Positions 22,164 through 39,860 of a stretch of DNA of 64,000 nucleotides are shown in pieces. Source of the stretch: Spinacia oleracea (lineage: Eukaryota; Streptophyta; Magnoliopsida; Caryophyllales; Amaranthaceae). The DNA is taken from the NCBI RefSeq assembly GCF_020520425.1, contig NC_079487.1:125634385-125698384 (forward strand). The letters run 5' to 3'. The notes below the pieces were generated by a model. It ran no database searches. It was not told the DNA's origin and saw nothing but the letters and a program-made list of their open reading frames with translations. The stretch's first letter is position 1. Every line of letters begins with the position of its first letter. A program made the position numbers and the translations under genes.

Positions 22164-23296
22164 ATTTAAGACTCTTAATTTGTTGTATTTTTTGCTGTCT
22201 TGTTGGAGATTCTCAAATACGTAAATTGGGTTTTCCAATTCCTGCAGCTTGTATCTTTCTAATGTTGGAATTTTTCTGTATAATACAAAAAGTTTTGTAT
22301 GCTATGTTACCTTTCTTTATTATCATGATTCATTTCCCATTACTCTGTTACCCACTCTTGTCTTCCTTGTTTGTTTAGTAGTGTTTTTCAGCACAAAAAA
22401 CATGTTCACATATGCCCCCATCCGATCCAAAATCTACGCTACCATTGTCTGAAAGTTTATCACTCCGACATATATCAGGAGATCGAGAATTTTCGGAATG
22501 CTTGGGGTTCTTATTGTTCTATGATTAATACTAATATAGTCATTGATCGATACGATCAGTGGGCATGTTCATGTATGAATGTATGATTGGATTCAGATTA
22601 TTGCTTTTACTTATGAATCATGCAGTTGCTGAATCAGGTGCAGTAAAGGAGTATAGCTAGCACCAAAAACAGGATTCTTGTGATCCTATTAAATGACTTT
22701 CTTTGTACTACCAGCTTTCATTATCTTTCACCAGATCCTTTCACTGGCGCCATTCAGGGCCCGACACCTAATAATTCTCTTAAACTATTAGTCCCAACGT
22801 CTCTAAAAGATTGCTCTATTGCAATTTATTGGGTCAAAATTTGAAAACTTTAACCATAACTTCTCATCAGCCAGTACGATATAATATCGTCATGTGGATC
22901 TTGTTAGATTCGTTTCATTGTACGAATTATATTTTTGGAATATCAATTTCTATACTTTTTTCACGTGTAGAATTAGAGATATTTACGTTTTAAGTCGTGT
23001 GTTAGAGATCGTGAAAAATCAAATAGGACAATCTTTCAGGGACGGAGCAAGTAGTTATACTTTGTATACACCAAAATATGTATATAAAATGTTGCAACAA
23101 ATTAATTGAATGAGCTACGAGAGCGCTGAAAATTCCTCTAAACCCAGGTGAAGGATGTGTTGGATTTTTTGAACAACAAGGGATGTATGGTCCTCATAAG
23201 GTAGACGTACATCGACACTTACACATTGGTGACTTACTTTCCCTGTTTACATCCATTATGTTATTGTGTCTTTTGAAACAATTCAGCCTATAACGG

Positions 23297-23430
23297 TAAG
23301 GTGACTTATGTTATTAGAACGAGAATATGATTCTATATGACAATAAGGTGGCTTATGTTATTAGAAACAAGAATATGATTATATAATAATAGTAAGGTGG
23401 CTTACGTTATAATTCAACAAGAGGTAAAAG
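23297..23430 (+). repeat. Tandem triplicate, 47-49 bp period
   Basis: TAAGGTGACTTATGTTATTAGAA and its variants start at 23297, 23344 and 23393, followed by (A)CAAGAATATGATT(C/A)TATA. The third copy is the most changed. Confidence 0.85.
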
Positions 23431-23855
23431 TTTCAAACTTTTTAATCCTTTATCTTTTTTTCTCGGACAAGATCCGCCACTGTGTTTCATGTTGAATTAT
23501 AGTTAGCCCTTTTCCCCCTTTTCTTTTCTCATCTAATCCATCTATCTGTCTAAGGTTACAGCTGAGGGGCCTGAAAATGTTGGATTTGGGGGACCATACA
23601 AACTCTGCATGTGAGGAAGGGTTGTGTGCTTTTGATATCTTACATTGCATTGTTGGTAGATGATGAGTATGACTTTTGGCTTTCTGCCTATAAATTGATT
23701 GGTAATATGATTTGTATGGATGCTGTTGCATTCTCTAATGAACCAGCACATGTTCTCGTCCCTACCCTCCATGACTATACTCTAAAAGGGATTTGTTTAT
23801 TACATATACTCTTTTTGCTCCATATATTCGTGATTTCAACTTCTCGAGAAAACTG

Positions 23856-23939
23856 CTCCCTCCATCCGAAATTAATAGTCGTGTTGCTCGTGTAATAGTA
23901 TGGATTAGAAATGTGACAACTATATCCGGATGAAGGAAG
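23856..23939. mobile_element. Very short Stowaway-like MITE
   Basis: CTCCCTCCATCCGAAATTAA at the left faces TATCCGGATGAAGGAAG at the right, an imperfect inverted repeat. At 84 bp it is probably an internally deleted MITE. TA follows the right end, but the left flank is TG. Confidence 0.55.
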
Positions 23940-25153
23940 TACATACAGAACTATCAATCAAAGTTAGTTGTAAAGCCTATAATGTTCATGTAGGCAATGA
24001 AAGTACCATGCTGATTGATTGTCAAGCCAAATGAAAGTATGAGAGAAATATAGCTTTCAGATTATGTTTGGTCAAATTTGAGCTAATTTTATACTTGAAA
24101 AGCTAGTTAAAAAGGATTACCAAAAAAAAAATAGCTGGAAAAGCTTTCATATTATCTTTCTATTTTAGTACTCTGCATCATGATTATTTTAGGAAAGATA
24201 GTCTTCCTTAATCACAAACTTGACCAAGATTTCCCAAGTCCAACTGTGAAGAAACTTTTTAGGCAAGTATTCCGTCCATTAAAAGTAAATATATTTAAGG
24301 AAAATAATACACTTTATTAATCCAAATAACATTTTATTTGAAGTTGGTGGGAAACTCATCTTGTGACTTGGTGGTTATAATTTCAATCTCATCAACTTTG
24401 TTATGATTTTGAACGGTTCCTTTACCATCCCTTATTCTCAAGCGCTGATTTGCGTTGTTAGACTGGCCAACATGAAATAGGTATTGATTCAATATGGTCA
24501 TTCTTCTTACTCATTATAATAATAAAAAAAATCACCTAAAACATTGTAGTGTCACGTGTTTATTGTTTCCAAGTCCCTTGCCAATTGCCACTGCTTATCA
24601 ACATGATAATATGTTCCAATCATGTTCAATTAATATACAGAGTAATGCTATAATAGATTTCGATAAATTCAGCTCAATTTTGTAAAAATGCCAAGGAGTC
24701 GGGTCAGCTTGAGGTGCGACATGGAAAAAGCACGACTCGACACGTACCCGGAAAGAGTACGGCTCAGCACGAGCTCGAAATCGTGGGCCAAGTGATGGGC
24801 CTGGAGTCCTGGACCATATACGATAAAATTTTACTGAACCAAATACGATAAAATACGTTAAATTGAGTGAAATTAGACTCAGACACGACAACACAGCTCG
24901 GCCATGAAACTTTAGATCTCATCCGTTGAAAAGGAAGTTGTCGCTCCGTAGTCCCTATCAGCCTAGCTAAACGAGAAATGATAGTTTACGTGACGAGATG
25001 ATGACTCTTTAATCTTTTATTTGTTGACTGAGAAAGTAAAAAAATAAAGGAAAAAAGTGAAGGGGTAAAACTGTAAATGTAGTCGAGAGGGAATACATCT
25101 GCCATGGTAGCGGAGAAAATATTTACACGCATCCACCATCTTCATCGACATCC

Positions 25154-28100
25154 ATGGCTTCCTTGATCAACTCTCCATCTCATGCGAACATTCTCTCTCC
25201 TCGATCTTTTCTCATAACTCTATTTCTCGTCTCGTCGCTTCTTCAACTCTCCCTCTGCCACCAACTGTAAGTTCCGATATCAACCACCACCACCTCCGCC
25301 GCCGCCGCCGCCGTCTCTGTCTTTATGTGAACTAATTCGTTTTTTTTATATTTTTTGTTTTATGTAGTAAAGAAAACGAAGAAGAAGAAAGAATAAGGCG
25401 TCGGAAACTATTAGGGTTCAAGGAAAAAGCAGCTGGTTCGAATACTACTTTTGAGTGCTCTCCTTCTGGTCCTTGCGTTCCCTGTCAGTACTCTGAGAAG
25501 GTTTTTACTCTCTCCAAAATCATCAATTTCATGTTTTAATTTTGTTTACATTTCTGTTAATTCAGTTTGATTCAATTGAATTTGATTAAATTGAATCCGT
25601 GGGAAAATTAATTTGTTCGGAATTAGGCTTTGATCTTGCTTTTGAATTTGAGTACTATTTAAATGGATATCCCTTTTATTGTTTTCCTTTCATTTTACCT
25701 GTAATTATGTTAAACTAGAGTAATTGTTTTGGGAAATTTGAGTGATGAACATTGTCTTGTTGGAATGGAGGAGTTGTAACATTTCTTTGGTAACTTAATC
25801 AAATAGTTTGCCTATTTGCTCCGTAATAAGGAGTCTTGGCTGTTGGTGGAAACCTCAAAATGTTTATACATTGTGCTGAAAGAGGTTAATTTTGGTCAGC
25901 ATGATAAATATTGGTCGAGTTCTAACTCACTTACTTAATGCTGTTTCATTTGGAATTTCAAGTTCTGGACATCGTGTTGTTGGAATGGAAAAGTTATGAT
26001 ATTGTTTTCATGCTTTGTAGAACTGTAGAAATACTTGCCTCTTAGCTGCTTTGTAATGGGTTGTTGTTCGGAATTCTTATACAATGTGCCTGAGTCGAGG
26101 CAAGAAGAGAAGATTAATTTTGATTAGTATGCTTTAAGCCCGTAGAGTTCTTTATGGCTCTTTAAGTGTTATAATTAAGGTGTTGGCTTCGGGTAAGTAG
26201 TTAAATTGTAATTGGCATTTAGTAAGATGGATGACTTCTGAATTAGAATGAGACAAGTAATACGAATAAGGAATAACGTCAGTGCATGTATACGTATAAG
26301 CGTCATTTAGTATGATTCTACCAGTGCTGATGATTTTTGTTTAGAGTAAAATAGGTGAAGTAAGATATGCTAATCTGAGATACTTGAGTTGCTAGAATTT
26401 GCAATTCAGATGTAAACGTGCATTCTATCAGGCTTGCAGCTAATCGAGTGAGAATTTTTTTTTTCTCACAGAAAGATGACAAATATCGCTGTAGTGAAAC
26501 TGGATATCGTATTCCTTTCAAGTGTATCAGAAGTGGAGATGTAACAAAGGGAGCAAGTGGTAATGTTCCCGAAAACAGCCATCCTACTGAAGAAGGATCT
26601 GTTAATGCAGACAATGCTGCAGCTAAGCACAGGTTGTTAGCAGATAAGTCCTCTAAGAAAAAGGGTAAACGTGAACCCAAGGAGTACGTGACTTATAGAA
26701 GTTGTATACAGGGTGTAAATGAAGAGAAGCTCTCGGTTCTTGGTTTTGAGGTATGTAATACTGACTGTTATTCAATTTATTTATTTAAAAAAAACGAAGA
26801 GTAGCTCTCGATTCTTTGCTTCCAAGGCATTATATTATTTGGTCTTTTGCAAGTGTTGCTGCTTACACAAGTCTATGGACACTTGATTTAAATTTTTTTC
26901 AGATGCCAGTCTTTTCTTTAGTTCCGTATAATTGTTGGTAGTATGATTGTTATTCCAATTGTCATGATCCAAGAACATATTTTCCATCCCATCATTCAAA
27001 CTTCTCCTTTGTTAATTGTCCTCTAAAGTTAGAGAAGTACTGTAAAATATTTGATAGCCTAACGTTCACCAAGGATCTCACTTCTGTAAAGGCATGAGTA
27101 CACGGTGGGATTTGTTTCGTCAAAATTAAAAATGGACTCTTAGGAGTGGAGTTGGTATAATTTTCTGTACTGATGATTAGTCTTCCTTGGGTTTTCTTTC
27201 AAATCATGCCATGGGACTCCTATGTCTTCAAGAGCTCTCTGTTAAAGTAAAGTGGTTCATCTCAAACAAGTCCTGGGATTCCTCCAGCCTTGACCTTATA
27301 CTACCACCTTATATCCTCCGGAACCAAAATCTCTGATTTTCCCTAAAATGACTCTCTTCGTTGGCTCTCTAAGTCTTAGAAACTTCTGTAACTCTATGGA
27401 ACCCTATTCCTTGCTGCATCCATGTCCCTTCCTCTCAGTTCTATGAAAAGCTAGGAAATGGGCTTTGGCATGCTAACCTGCCTCAGGAATTAAGTTCTTA
27501 CTTTGGTTAGCAACCAGGGAAGGAATACCTGCCAACCTCCCTTTCCAGAGAGGATAGCTATTTTCCAGCCCTTTTGTCCCAATGAGCAGCAATGTACTCT
27601 CCATTTTCTGAGGATTGCATTAATTAGAGCAGACGAAATCTGGAAAGCCATCCCCCTTCCTCCTTTAAACTTCTTTAACCTAAGTTTTCAAGATTAGCTG
27701 AAATCAAATCTCACATCTAACCACAAAAACTGTTCATTAGTCCTTTTCCATATAATTGTCATTGTTAACTAAGTAGGCCTCTATTTATAAATTATAATGG
27801 AATGTGATCTTATGCAACAGTGCTCAACCATTACAATTATAGATTCTTGAAGTGCAAAATCTAGGTGTTATTGTGTTTCATTGACACTATGACCGTCATT
27901 TTAACATGGAACCAAACTTGAACCTTCGAATCAGCGGACAACTTAGTTTTAGAATTTGCCAGTGTCAAGCAACTTCTAGTCCTGTGAACATGTTTCCTCC
28001 TTAGGGGAGTATGAACTATGAAGAGCCTCCTTTATGAAGGCTTAGATGTGTGGACTCCATCCACCGGAGGCTTCACTATGGGCTATAGTCTTCAGACTCT

Positions 28101-29312
28101 GGGCTACATTTCGTGGCCAAGAACCTTTGCGAAGAGGTTAGAATATGTCTGGCCTCTGTCAAAGATGTGTGCTTCATATTGACTTGTTTGTGTTTACTCA
28201 TGTGACTTTTTCCCTCTACTTTGTTGTCTTCTGTCTAATTACCTATCCTCCCACAGTGCCTGCTCTGTGTGTTTCTTACTATAACAAACTACTGAAAACA
28301 GGAGGAGAAACAAAAGATGATGGCTTTAGCACTTGCAAAGTATTGATATCCATAGTGCTGGATCCCCTAGACATTTCAACTTTCAAAGGTTTGCAGAAAC
28401 ATGAAGTGATTTGGGAGTTGGAACTTGAAAGAATGTGCAATCACTTTTTTTAGACCTCTTAGTGCACAAGTGAGAACACGTCACACAATACTTTCCATTG
28501 CCAGCAATTGAAGAATGAAAGTTATTTGTCATTTGATGCATGCTTTGCAGTTTGCACCATAGATATTAGAATATGATTTTCTCAAAGGTCTTGGCTTCAA
28601 CAAAAGGTTATCAGGGACAAAAAATCCGTAAACCAATTCCACCTGGTGAAACAAGGGTTAGTTTGGGTGTGTCTGGTTTGTATGGGTTACTTGTAATTTG
28701 TTTTATAGGGAATAACCAGCACCTTGTGGCTTGCTCCTAGCCTCCAGCAATCTTTGATATGCAAATTGGAACGCCCCATTATAATTAAATGGCTTTCTTA
28801 GACGTTACTTGTATAAGCCATGGGTTTGTTTAATGCATACTAATTCAAGGAAGACAATTGGAGAGTGCTTGAAAGTCAAGTGCATGCAATTAATTGATGT
28901 TTATGTAGCCAGCCTTTCTCCTTTATATTTCTTTAGTTTGAAATCCTTTCTGATGTACGTTAAAGATGATTGACTTTCTAGACCTGTTTTCTTCTCGCTC
29001 AATTTTGTGTGAGTTTTATTGATGTCCTAAAATTAGAAGTAACGTGTGAAATTCCCTTTTCCTCCGTTCTTGTAGCTGTGACTCCTGTCACTCTGTCTGT
29101 GAGTGATACTTCAAGATTTTCTTACAGCTTTCAATATATTTCTATATGGTTCAAACCATTGATCTCATAATATTACTTTTTGATTTGTACAACAGGTTCT
29201 TGTATTGGGTCTCTTGCTCGTTAGCGGATCATTTGTATTCTTCAGGAGAAAAAAGACTGTAACAATGGCTGGGGCTGGAAATTTGAGAGTTCAAAGCAAC
29301 TCTAGGTTTTAG
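25154..29312 (+). CDS. Conserved type I membrane protein, function unknown
   Basis: Four exons (25154-25266, 25368-25500, 26472-26750, 29196-29312) with GT-AG junctions and consistent phases give 213 residues. Residues 1-35 form a hydrophobic signal peptide ending in LSLCHQ. A basic-acidic segment (EEEERIRRRKLLGF) leads to a six-cysteine lumenal or apoplastic region: C68, C74, C77 in CSPSGPCVPC, C89 and C100 in YRCSETGYRIPFKC, and C160 in YRSC. N63-T-T is a possible glycosylation site. A lysine-rich linker and EEKLSVLGFE precede one membrane span (about 169-191), then a short basic cytosolic tail (FRRKK ... VQSNSRF). The strong motif pattern suggests a conserved plant family, but I cannot name it and propose no function. 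The last intron is 2.4 kb. The gene converges on the PP2A gene. Confidence 0.82.
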
Positions 29313-30722
29313 GTAATTCTTAAGGCTAGGTTACTAGTGTAATTGAAGTTTTTTGTCTTTCTACCTATTCTTTTGACAGGCTGTATGAAAGCTTTTACAA
29401 CAAATCAATGATGTTTCAACTCCCAGCCATTTCTCAGGTCATATACAGGTTGCCTGTAGGTTGTATGTAAAAAAAATATTGGTGGATTTTGTGATTCTAT
29501 TAACCAATTGTTGTTACATAAGGAGTATGAATATACTAAGTACTCAGTGTGATTTATGTTTGTGAACGGCTGGCTAACTACCTTGTTGAGGTCGCCTATA
29601 GTCGGACTCGTGGAATCATCATGTGCTTTGATTTTTCTTGTCAAAAAGGGTTTAAAGTCAAATAGCAGTACAACAAATTCACTCGTTGATAGTGTTGCAC
29701 AGTTGGTGTTTGTATTTTATTTTATTTTTTGGTTGCATGTATTATTATCCTATTTTAGGCAAGAACACCAACTCCATTTGCAGCAACTCCTTTCTCAATT
29801 TCTACTAAAAACTTTGAGATCAAACAATTTGGTTGAGTTGTTTCATTTTCATTAATAAATTAAACAAGTCAAGTTGCCATGATGGTTAACGGCGGTATAT
29901 TCAAGGCAAGTAGCGGTGTGGCATTGGATGGCAGAAGATTTGAAAAAAGTTCAATCAGGCAACAAAGTTCCAACAACGAAACCAGGGAATAATGCGCTTG
30001 AAATTCTGTTAGAAAAGGTTGACGACTGGCTCAAAATTTCTGACCTCTTTACTCTTCTCCAGATAATGTCATCCAGCGTCGTCCTTAAATTACTCATGTT
30101 AGACCCAACAAAATTACATAAAAGCCAGCAATCTCATCAAACTCAACAAAGTTCTGCACTACAAATTGAGCATGATTTCGTTAACAGCTGATACTTAAAT
30201 AAGATTCATAATGAAACAGAACGAGTTATGATTATGAGGTATACTTGAATAATCAAAACATTAAAAAATAGAACGGCTGCAGACTAACATGAGCAGCATC
30301 ATCTTCAAGTTCAAATTCTGGGAAATTTGAACAGGTATGCCACTGGAAATTGAAGCCCTACAGCTTATTTATAACATCAACCGCACATTCCAGTTGCCCT
30401 TTAGAGGAGTTGGCGAAAAATGGGACCAACATAAAACTGAAAACCCAGCCTTCTATCTTGAATTTGCAAAATTACAATAAGACATTGCCATCGTCGCTGC
30501 TGCTACTTGCTTTTCCGATGAAAAATATACAAATAAACTACTGGAACCCTTAATCAATACTGTGGATTATCTTGAGCAATGACAGCAGTAGCAAAAGACC
30601 ACTCCAAAGCAAAGAATGATGTTGACACTGATCCTCAAACAACCAAAATCCTCTCCTTTTAAATAAATCTACAGCAACACGAGGATAAACAGTTTTACAC
30701 ACATCTGGTCGAGCTATTGAAA
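29313..30722. other. Convergent intergenic region
   Basis: Lies between the 3' ends of the membrane-protein gene (+) and the PP2A gene (-), so it should hold both 3' UTRs and poly(A) sites. Frames such as 29556-29855 and 29916-30191 show no motif and are not credited. Confidence 0.55.
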
Positions 30723-36313
<5,591 letters not shown>

Positions 36314-36609
36314 TTTTCCTATTCAAAACGTCCAGAAAATGAAAAATCCTTGAAAAATCCGATCAAAATCTGTGGTTTTCCCCTTTCGAAAAATTCAAAA
36401 CAGCATTAGAATCGATATCGGAGAAAACTAGGGTTAGGGTTTCGAATCCGGAGAAATCGACAATTTATAGGAAGTACTTTGGGAAATGGATCAAAGTTTT
36501 GGAGATCATAACACAAATGGAAAAGAATTACGCCATTGATTTGGCTCCATTGAAGAGGGGAAAATAATTCAAGAATTCGGATTTATTTTCTCAACCTCTC
36601 GTCTGAATC

Positions 36610-36645
36610 GCTCTCTTTCTCTCTCTACTTTCTCTCTCTAAAAGA
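36610..36645 (-). promoter_or_regulatory. GA-repeat in the PP2A leader
   Basis: On the minus strand this is a near-continuous GAGAGA tract, just downstream of the predicted transcription start. GA/CT repeats at this position are common in leaders of highly expressed plant genes. Confidence 0.45.
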
Positions 36646-36676
36646 GCAAAATTTTGGGAAAAGATAAGAGAAATTG

Positions 36677-36684
36677 TATTTATA
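36677..36684 (-). promoter_or_regulatory. TATA box of the PP2A gene
   Basis: TATAAATA on the minus strand, about 365 bases before the start codon, giving a leader of about 330 bases. No better TATA element lies closer to the ATG. Confidence 0.5.
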
Positions 36685-36902
36685 CGAAAATGATGGGGCC
36701 TGAAATGAAATGCAAATCCAAATGAAATGAAAGATGGGGTGATAAAGCGGGGGTATTTTGGGCGTTTTATAAATCCGGTGGCTCCACCGAGTCCAAATCG
36801 ACCAGTCGTAATGACACGTGGGCAGTTTTGGCTGCGACCTACGGGAAACGGGAAGTTGGAGGAGAAATGAATTTTATTTTATGGTTTTTTATAATGAAAT
36901 AA

Positions 36903-37385
36903 CTAGTGTGAAGGCCGGGCGTTGTCCGAGTTTTGGCTTTTATTCGATTTTATTTGTTCTAAAATATGTGCTCGTATAGATGATGTTGTCATCGAATTAC
37001 GGTGGTGACATCAGTTTAGTGGTCGATCAACAACCTCCCCGATCTGAAACCCCACTTCCGGAAATCAAAATAAAGTCGGATCCTTTTCTTCAAAGTAATA
37101 ATTGTACATTAAGTAAACATTCCCTTTTTCATGCATTCACTTTTATTTGTTTATTGTAAAAATGAAGTATATGTTTATATGGAGAGGTATTACATAAGTT
37201 GTAGTTGGTTAAGATGGTAAGAAATGTAACTTTTAACAAAGTGGTCTGATGTTCAATCCTTGTTACATGTTTTTTGGTTGTAATGACATATCATGATGCT
37301 AAATGGTGGTGACGTGGCGTGATAAGGAGAGGTCTACATGACACGTATACGTTCTTAAAAACGCTTTTTAATAGATTAGTATAGA
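36903..37385 (-). mobile_element. Short non-autonomous Helitron upstream of PP2A
   Basis: On the minus strand it begins A|TCTATACTAATCTATTAAA and ends CACACTAG|T. A hairpin (CGGAC, AAC, GCCCG; one mismatch) stands about ten bases before the end. Length 483 bp, no coding capacity. A tRNA-like stretch (TAGTTGGTTAAGATGG, GATGTTCAATCC at 37200-37260, plus strand) lies inside. The 3' end is about 220 bp upstream of the PP2A TATA box. Confidence 0.78.
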
Positions 37386-38578
37386 TTCCGAGATTTGACT
37401 TTATTCACCATACATCCTTGTAATTTTAATTATTTATCATATACCTTTGAGATTTCATTTTCTTGCATGGAAGTTTTAGATACCAGAGGGGCATATGGTA
37501 AAAAAAATGAAAGTTTTTGATGATCCGGGTTCACCCGAGGGTACAATGATGCACCTAACGACAAAATCAAGTCATGCAAGAAATGAATGCACCCGAGTAC
37601 CTCGAGTTGCACAATGATCACTGTGCATCCTGTTTTTAAATGAACACATAGTCCAAATATAAATAACATATTGTTCATCCCTTATGAGCATATGATTCAA
37701 ATCCAAATAACATATAGTTCAAATATTCTACTTGTACATGTACATTGAAATCAGTCTCCGTGTTCATCAGATGATCAATAAATATTCACCAGGGTGCGTA
37801 ACGAACACTATGCATCCAACTAGGTGTATAATCCAATTTGCGTATAGAAGCATTGGTTCCTCATCCATATCACTATTGATGATAATCTATCTATTACTTT
37901 GTACTAAAACATACACCAGAAATTACCCATGTCACTTCCACGTGTAATTTTTTCCCGCAAAAAACATACCAGTACTTCCTAAAATATATCTACCTTTATT
38001 TTTTATTTTTTTGTTACTATCATTTTTTATAATGGTTTACGTATGGACAAAATATTGGATTACAGAATACGACAATAATAAATACCACATAATAATAATT
38101 TGTTCAGAATTATTTTGGAAATATTTTAGTCAAATCGGTATATCAATAATGAAAAATAGCATATTAAGCATATAAAATATGTAAACGTAGTAGGACATAA
38201 AATTTGTATTAGATGATTTATAAGTTTATTTAAGATTTATTAATTAGCTTTAATGGGGGAAATATTTTATACGGAGTAATATGGTAAAATAATAATTTTA
38301 TCATATTCGTATGTGCACGGGATATAATCTAGTACTCCGTAGTACTCTAAACAGATGTCCAACATCCGTATCCTCTTATATTAAAAAGCCCCAACGAAGG
38401 TTGGGTTTTGCATAATTTTTCTTTCCAAACTTGCCCTTTCTTAGTATATTAATTACAACTTGTTTTTTAAAAATATTTTCTATTATAGGTTTGATGGATC
38501 TTAATGCTTCTAGACATAGTGTCATAGCATATATCCATGTGGTTAAGGACTAAGGAGTACAAAGTAGAAAGTGTAATG
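37386..38578. other. Intergenic, no gene recognised
   Basis: AT-rich, with TACGGAGTA/TACTCCGTA words at 38270 and 38333. The frames at 37430-37678 and 37732-37947 carry no motif. Confidence 0.5.
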
Positions 38579-38595
38579 TACTCCCTTTGTCCCAA

Positions 38596-38801
38596 ATTAC
38601 TTGTCTCATTTTTTTTTTTTAATAGGTAAGAAGAAGGGACCCCTAACTGAACCAGCACCTAGCACAGGTTAACCAGCTTAGCTCCGCAGGTCATCGCTTG
38701 AGCCACTCCCAAGTATTTCGCAGTTGATGGGGCTCGAACTTGTGACCTCCAAGTCACAAGATGAGTTCCCCACCAACTTATGTTGGTCATTACTTGTCTC
38801 A
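38596..38801 (-). mobile_element. tRNA-derived SINE with perfect 13 bp target duplication
   Basis: ATTACTTGTCTCA stands at 38596-38608 and 38789-38801. The 180 bp body on the minus strand starts TAAGTTGGTGGGGAACTC (A-box side), has ACAAGTTCGAGCCCC (B box) and ends in an A run after CTTACCTATT. It sits in a MITE-like sequence starting CTCCCTTTGTCCC at 38581. A degraded relative is at 9656-9775. Confidence 0.88.
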
Positions 38802-39559
38802 ATTTGACTGTACACGTTTGTCAAGGTACAATTTGATCACTAATATCTTTAATTATTACATATTATAAAAACTTATAAAATGTTAATATTTTGAAAATAT
38901 ATACGCAGTATTACATATATATTAACATTTTTTTTATTTAATAAAAAAGAAACATGGTCAAAGTAAATTGCGTGAATAGTACAAAAAGTCAAAGGTACAA
39001 GTACAACAACATTACTTTAGTAATTGAAATATTACATTGAAAAATGTGATAAAAAATTATATCATCTAAATAATAACGAAGGAAATACGTTTTTAAATGT
39101 CACCCATTGACTAGTTGTCTAGTTCCACATAAATATTACGGAGTACAATACAAGTTGTTTTCTTACGGCCTTGCGGGAGATTGAAAGTTGGAATTTGGAG
39201 GCATATTTTTATTTAGTTTTTTTTTTTAAAAAAAAGTGTAATTGAGCAATTTTTCTTCTCTCCTTGCTTAAACCCTTCTTCAGTTCTTCCTCTCAAAACC
39301 CTCGAAGAAAAACAGCAGCTTGGAGTTGTAGTCGTATCTCTCTCTAGTCGGAGGCGCCTGTGCCAATCATCTCCCCGTGCTGCTGCTATTTTCGGTATTT
39401 ATCTAAAATAAATATTCTGTTGATTTATTTGTATTTTTATTGATTCAAAGATGTAATTTTCAACCTGTTAAATATATTCGGTTGGGTTTGTTTTGGTGTT
39501 TTCATGAGAAATTCTAATTCAAATCCTACAATCTTTTCTAAAATGATGAACATAGTAAT

Positions 39560-39770
39560 TGCGCAGTCCCAGGGATGAGCCTGTTGGGATTTTTTGTTCA
39601 TGATAATATGTATTAGGTTAAATTCGAACCTTTGACGCCTTAAAGTTTGATGATTAACAACTTAACAAGGCCTCAATACCACTGAACCACTAATTTCGCA
39701 CTGGGATGGGAAACTATGAAAATGGGCGGGCGCCCCTCCTGCCCTGGCTCAGGGACAGGCATGAATTGTC
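39560..39770 (-). mobile_element. tRNA-like repeat in the 5' intron of the Mediator-associated gene
   Basis: On the minus strand TTAGTGGTTCAGTGG and AAAGGTTCGAATTTAAC have A- and B-box form. Flanking GAGCCAGGGCAGG-type sequence recalls the CAGTGGCGGAGCCAGG family in PP2A intron 1. The borders are not clean. Confidence 0.4.
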
Positions 39771-39860
39771 TTATTTTCCTTTTTTATTCTGGATTCAATT
39801 AATGTTTTAAGTGAAATTTTGTTAATTTAAGCTTGGTTATTATTTGAATTAGGAAAAAAT

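Larger units (their letters stand above)
22164..25153. other. Intergenic, repeats but no gene recognised
   Basis: Begins with the receptor 3' flank. About 22990-23055 ends AATCTTTCAGGGACGGAGC, like a MITE terminus. A 47-49 bp tandem repeat lies at 23297-23430 and a tiny MITE at 23856-23939. About 24690-24800 is a GC-richer block with GACACG and CTCAGCACG words. Short frames on both strands show no motif. Confidence 0.5.

Noticed and set aside
24598-24894. Minus-strand frame through the GC-richer block near 24700
   Set aside because: The block is a repeat made of GACACG/CTCAGCACG words; the frame has no domain.
28145-28453. 102-residue frame in the last intron of the membrane-protein gene
   Set aside because: No motif, and including it would break the good join from LGFE to the membrane span.
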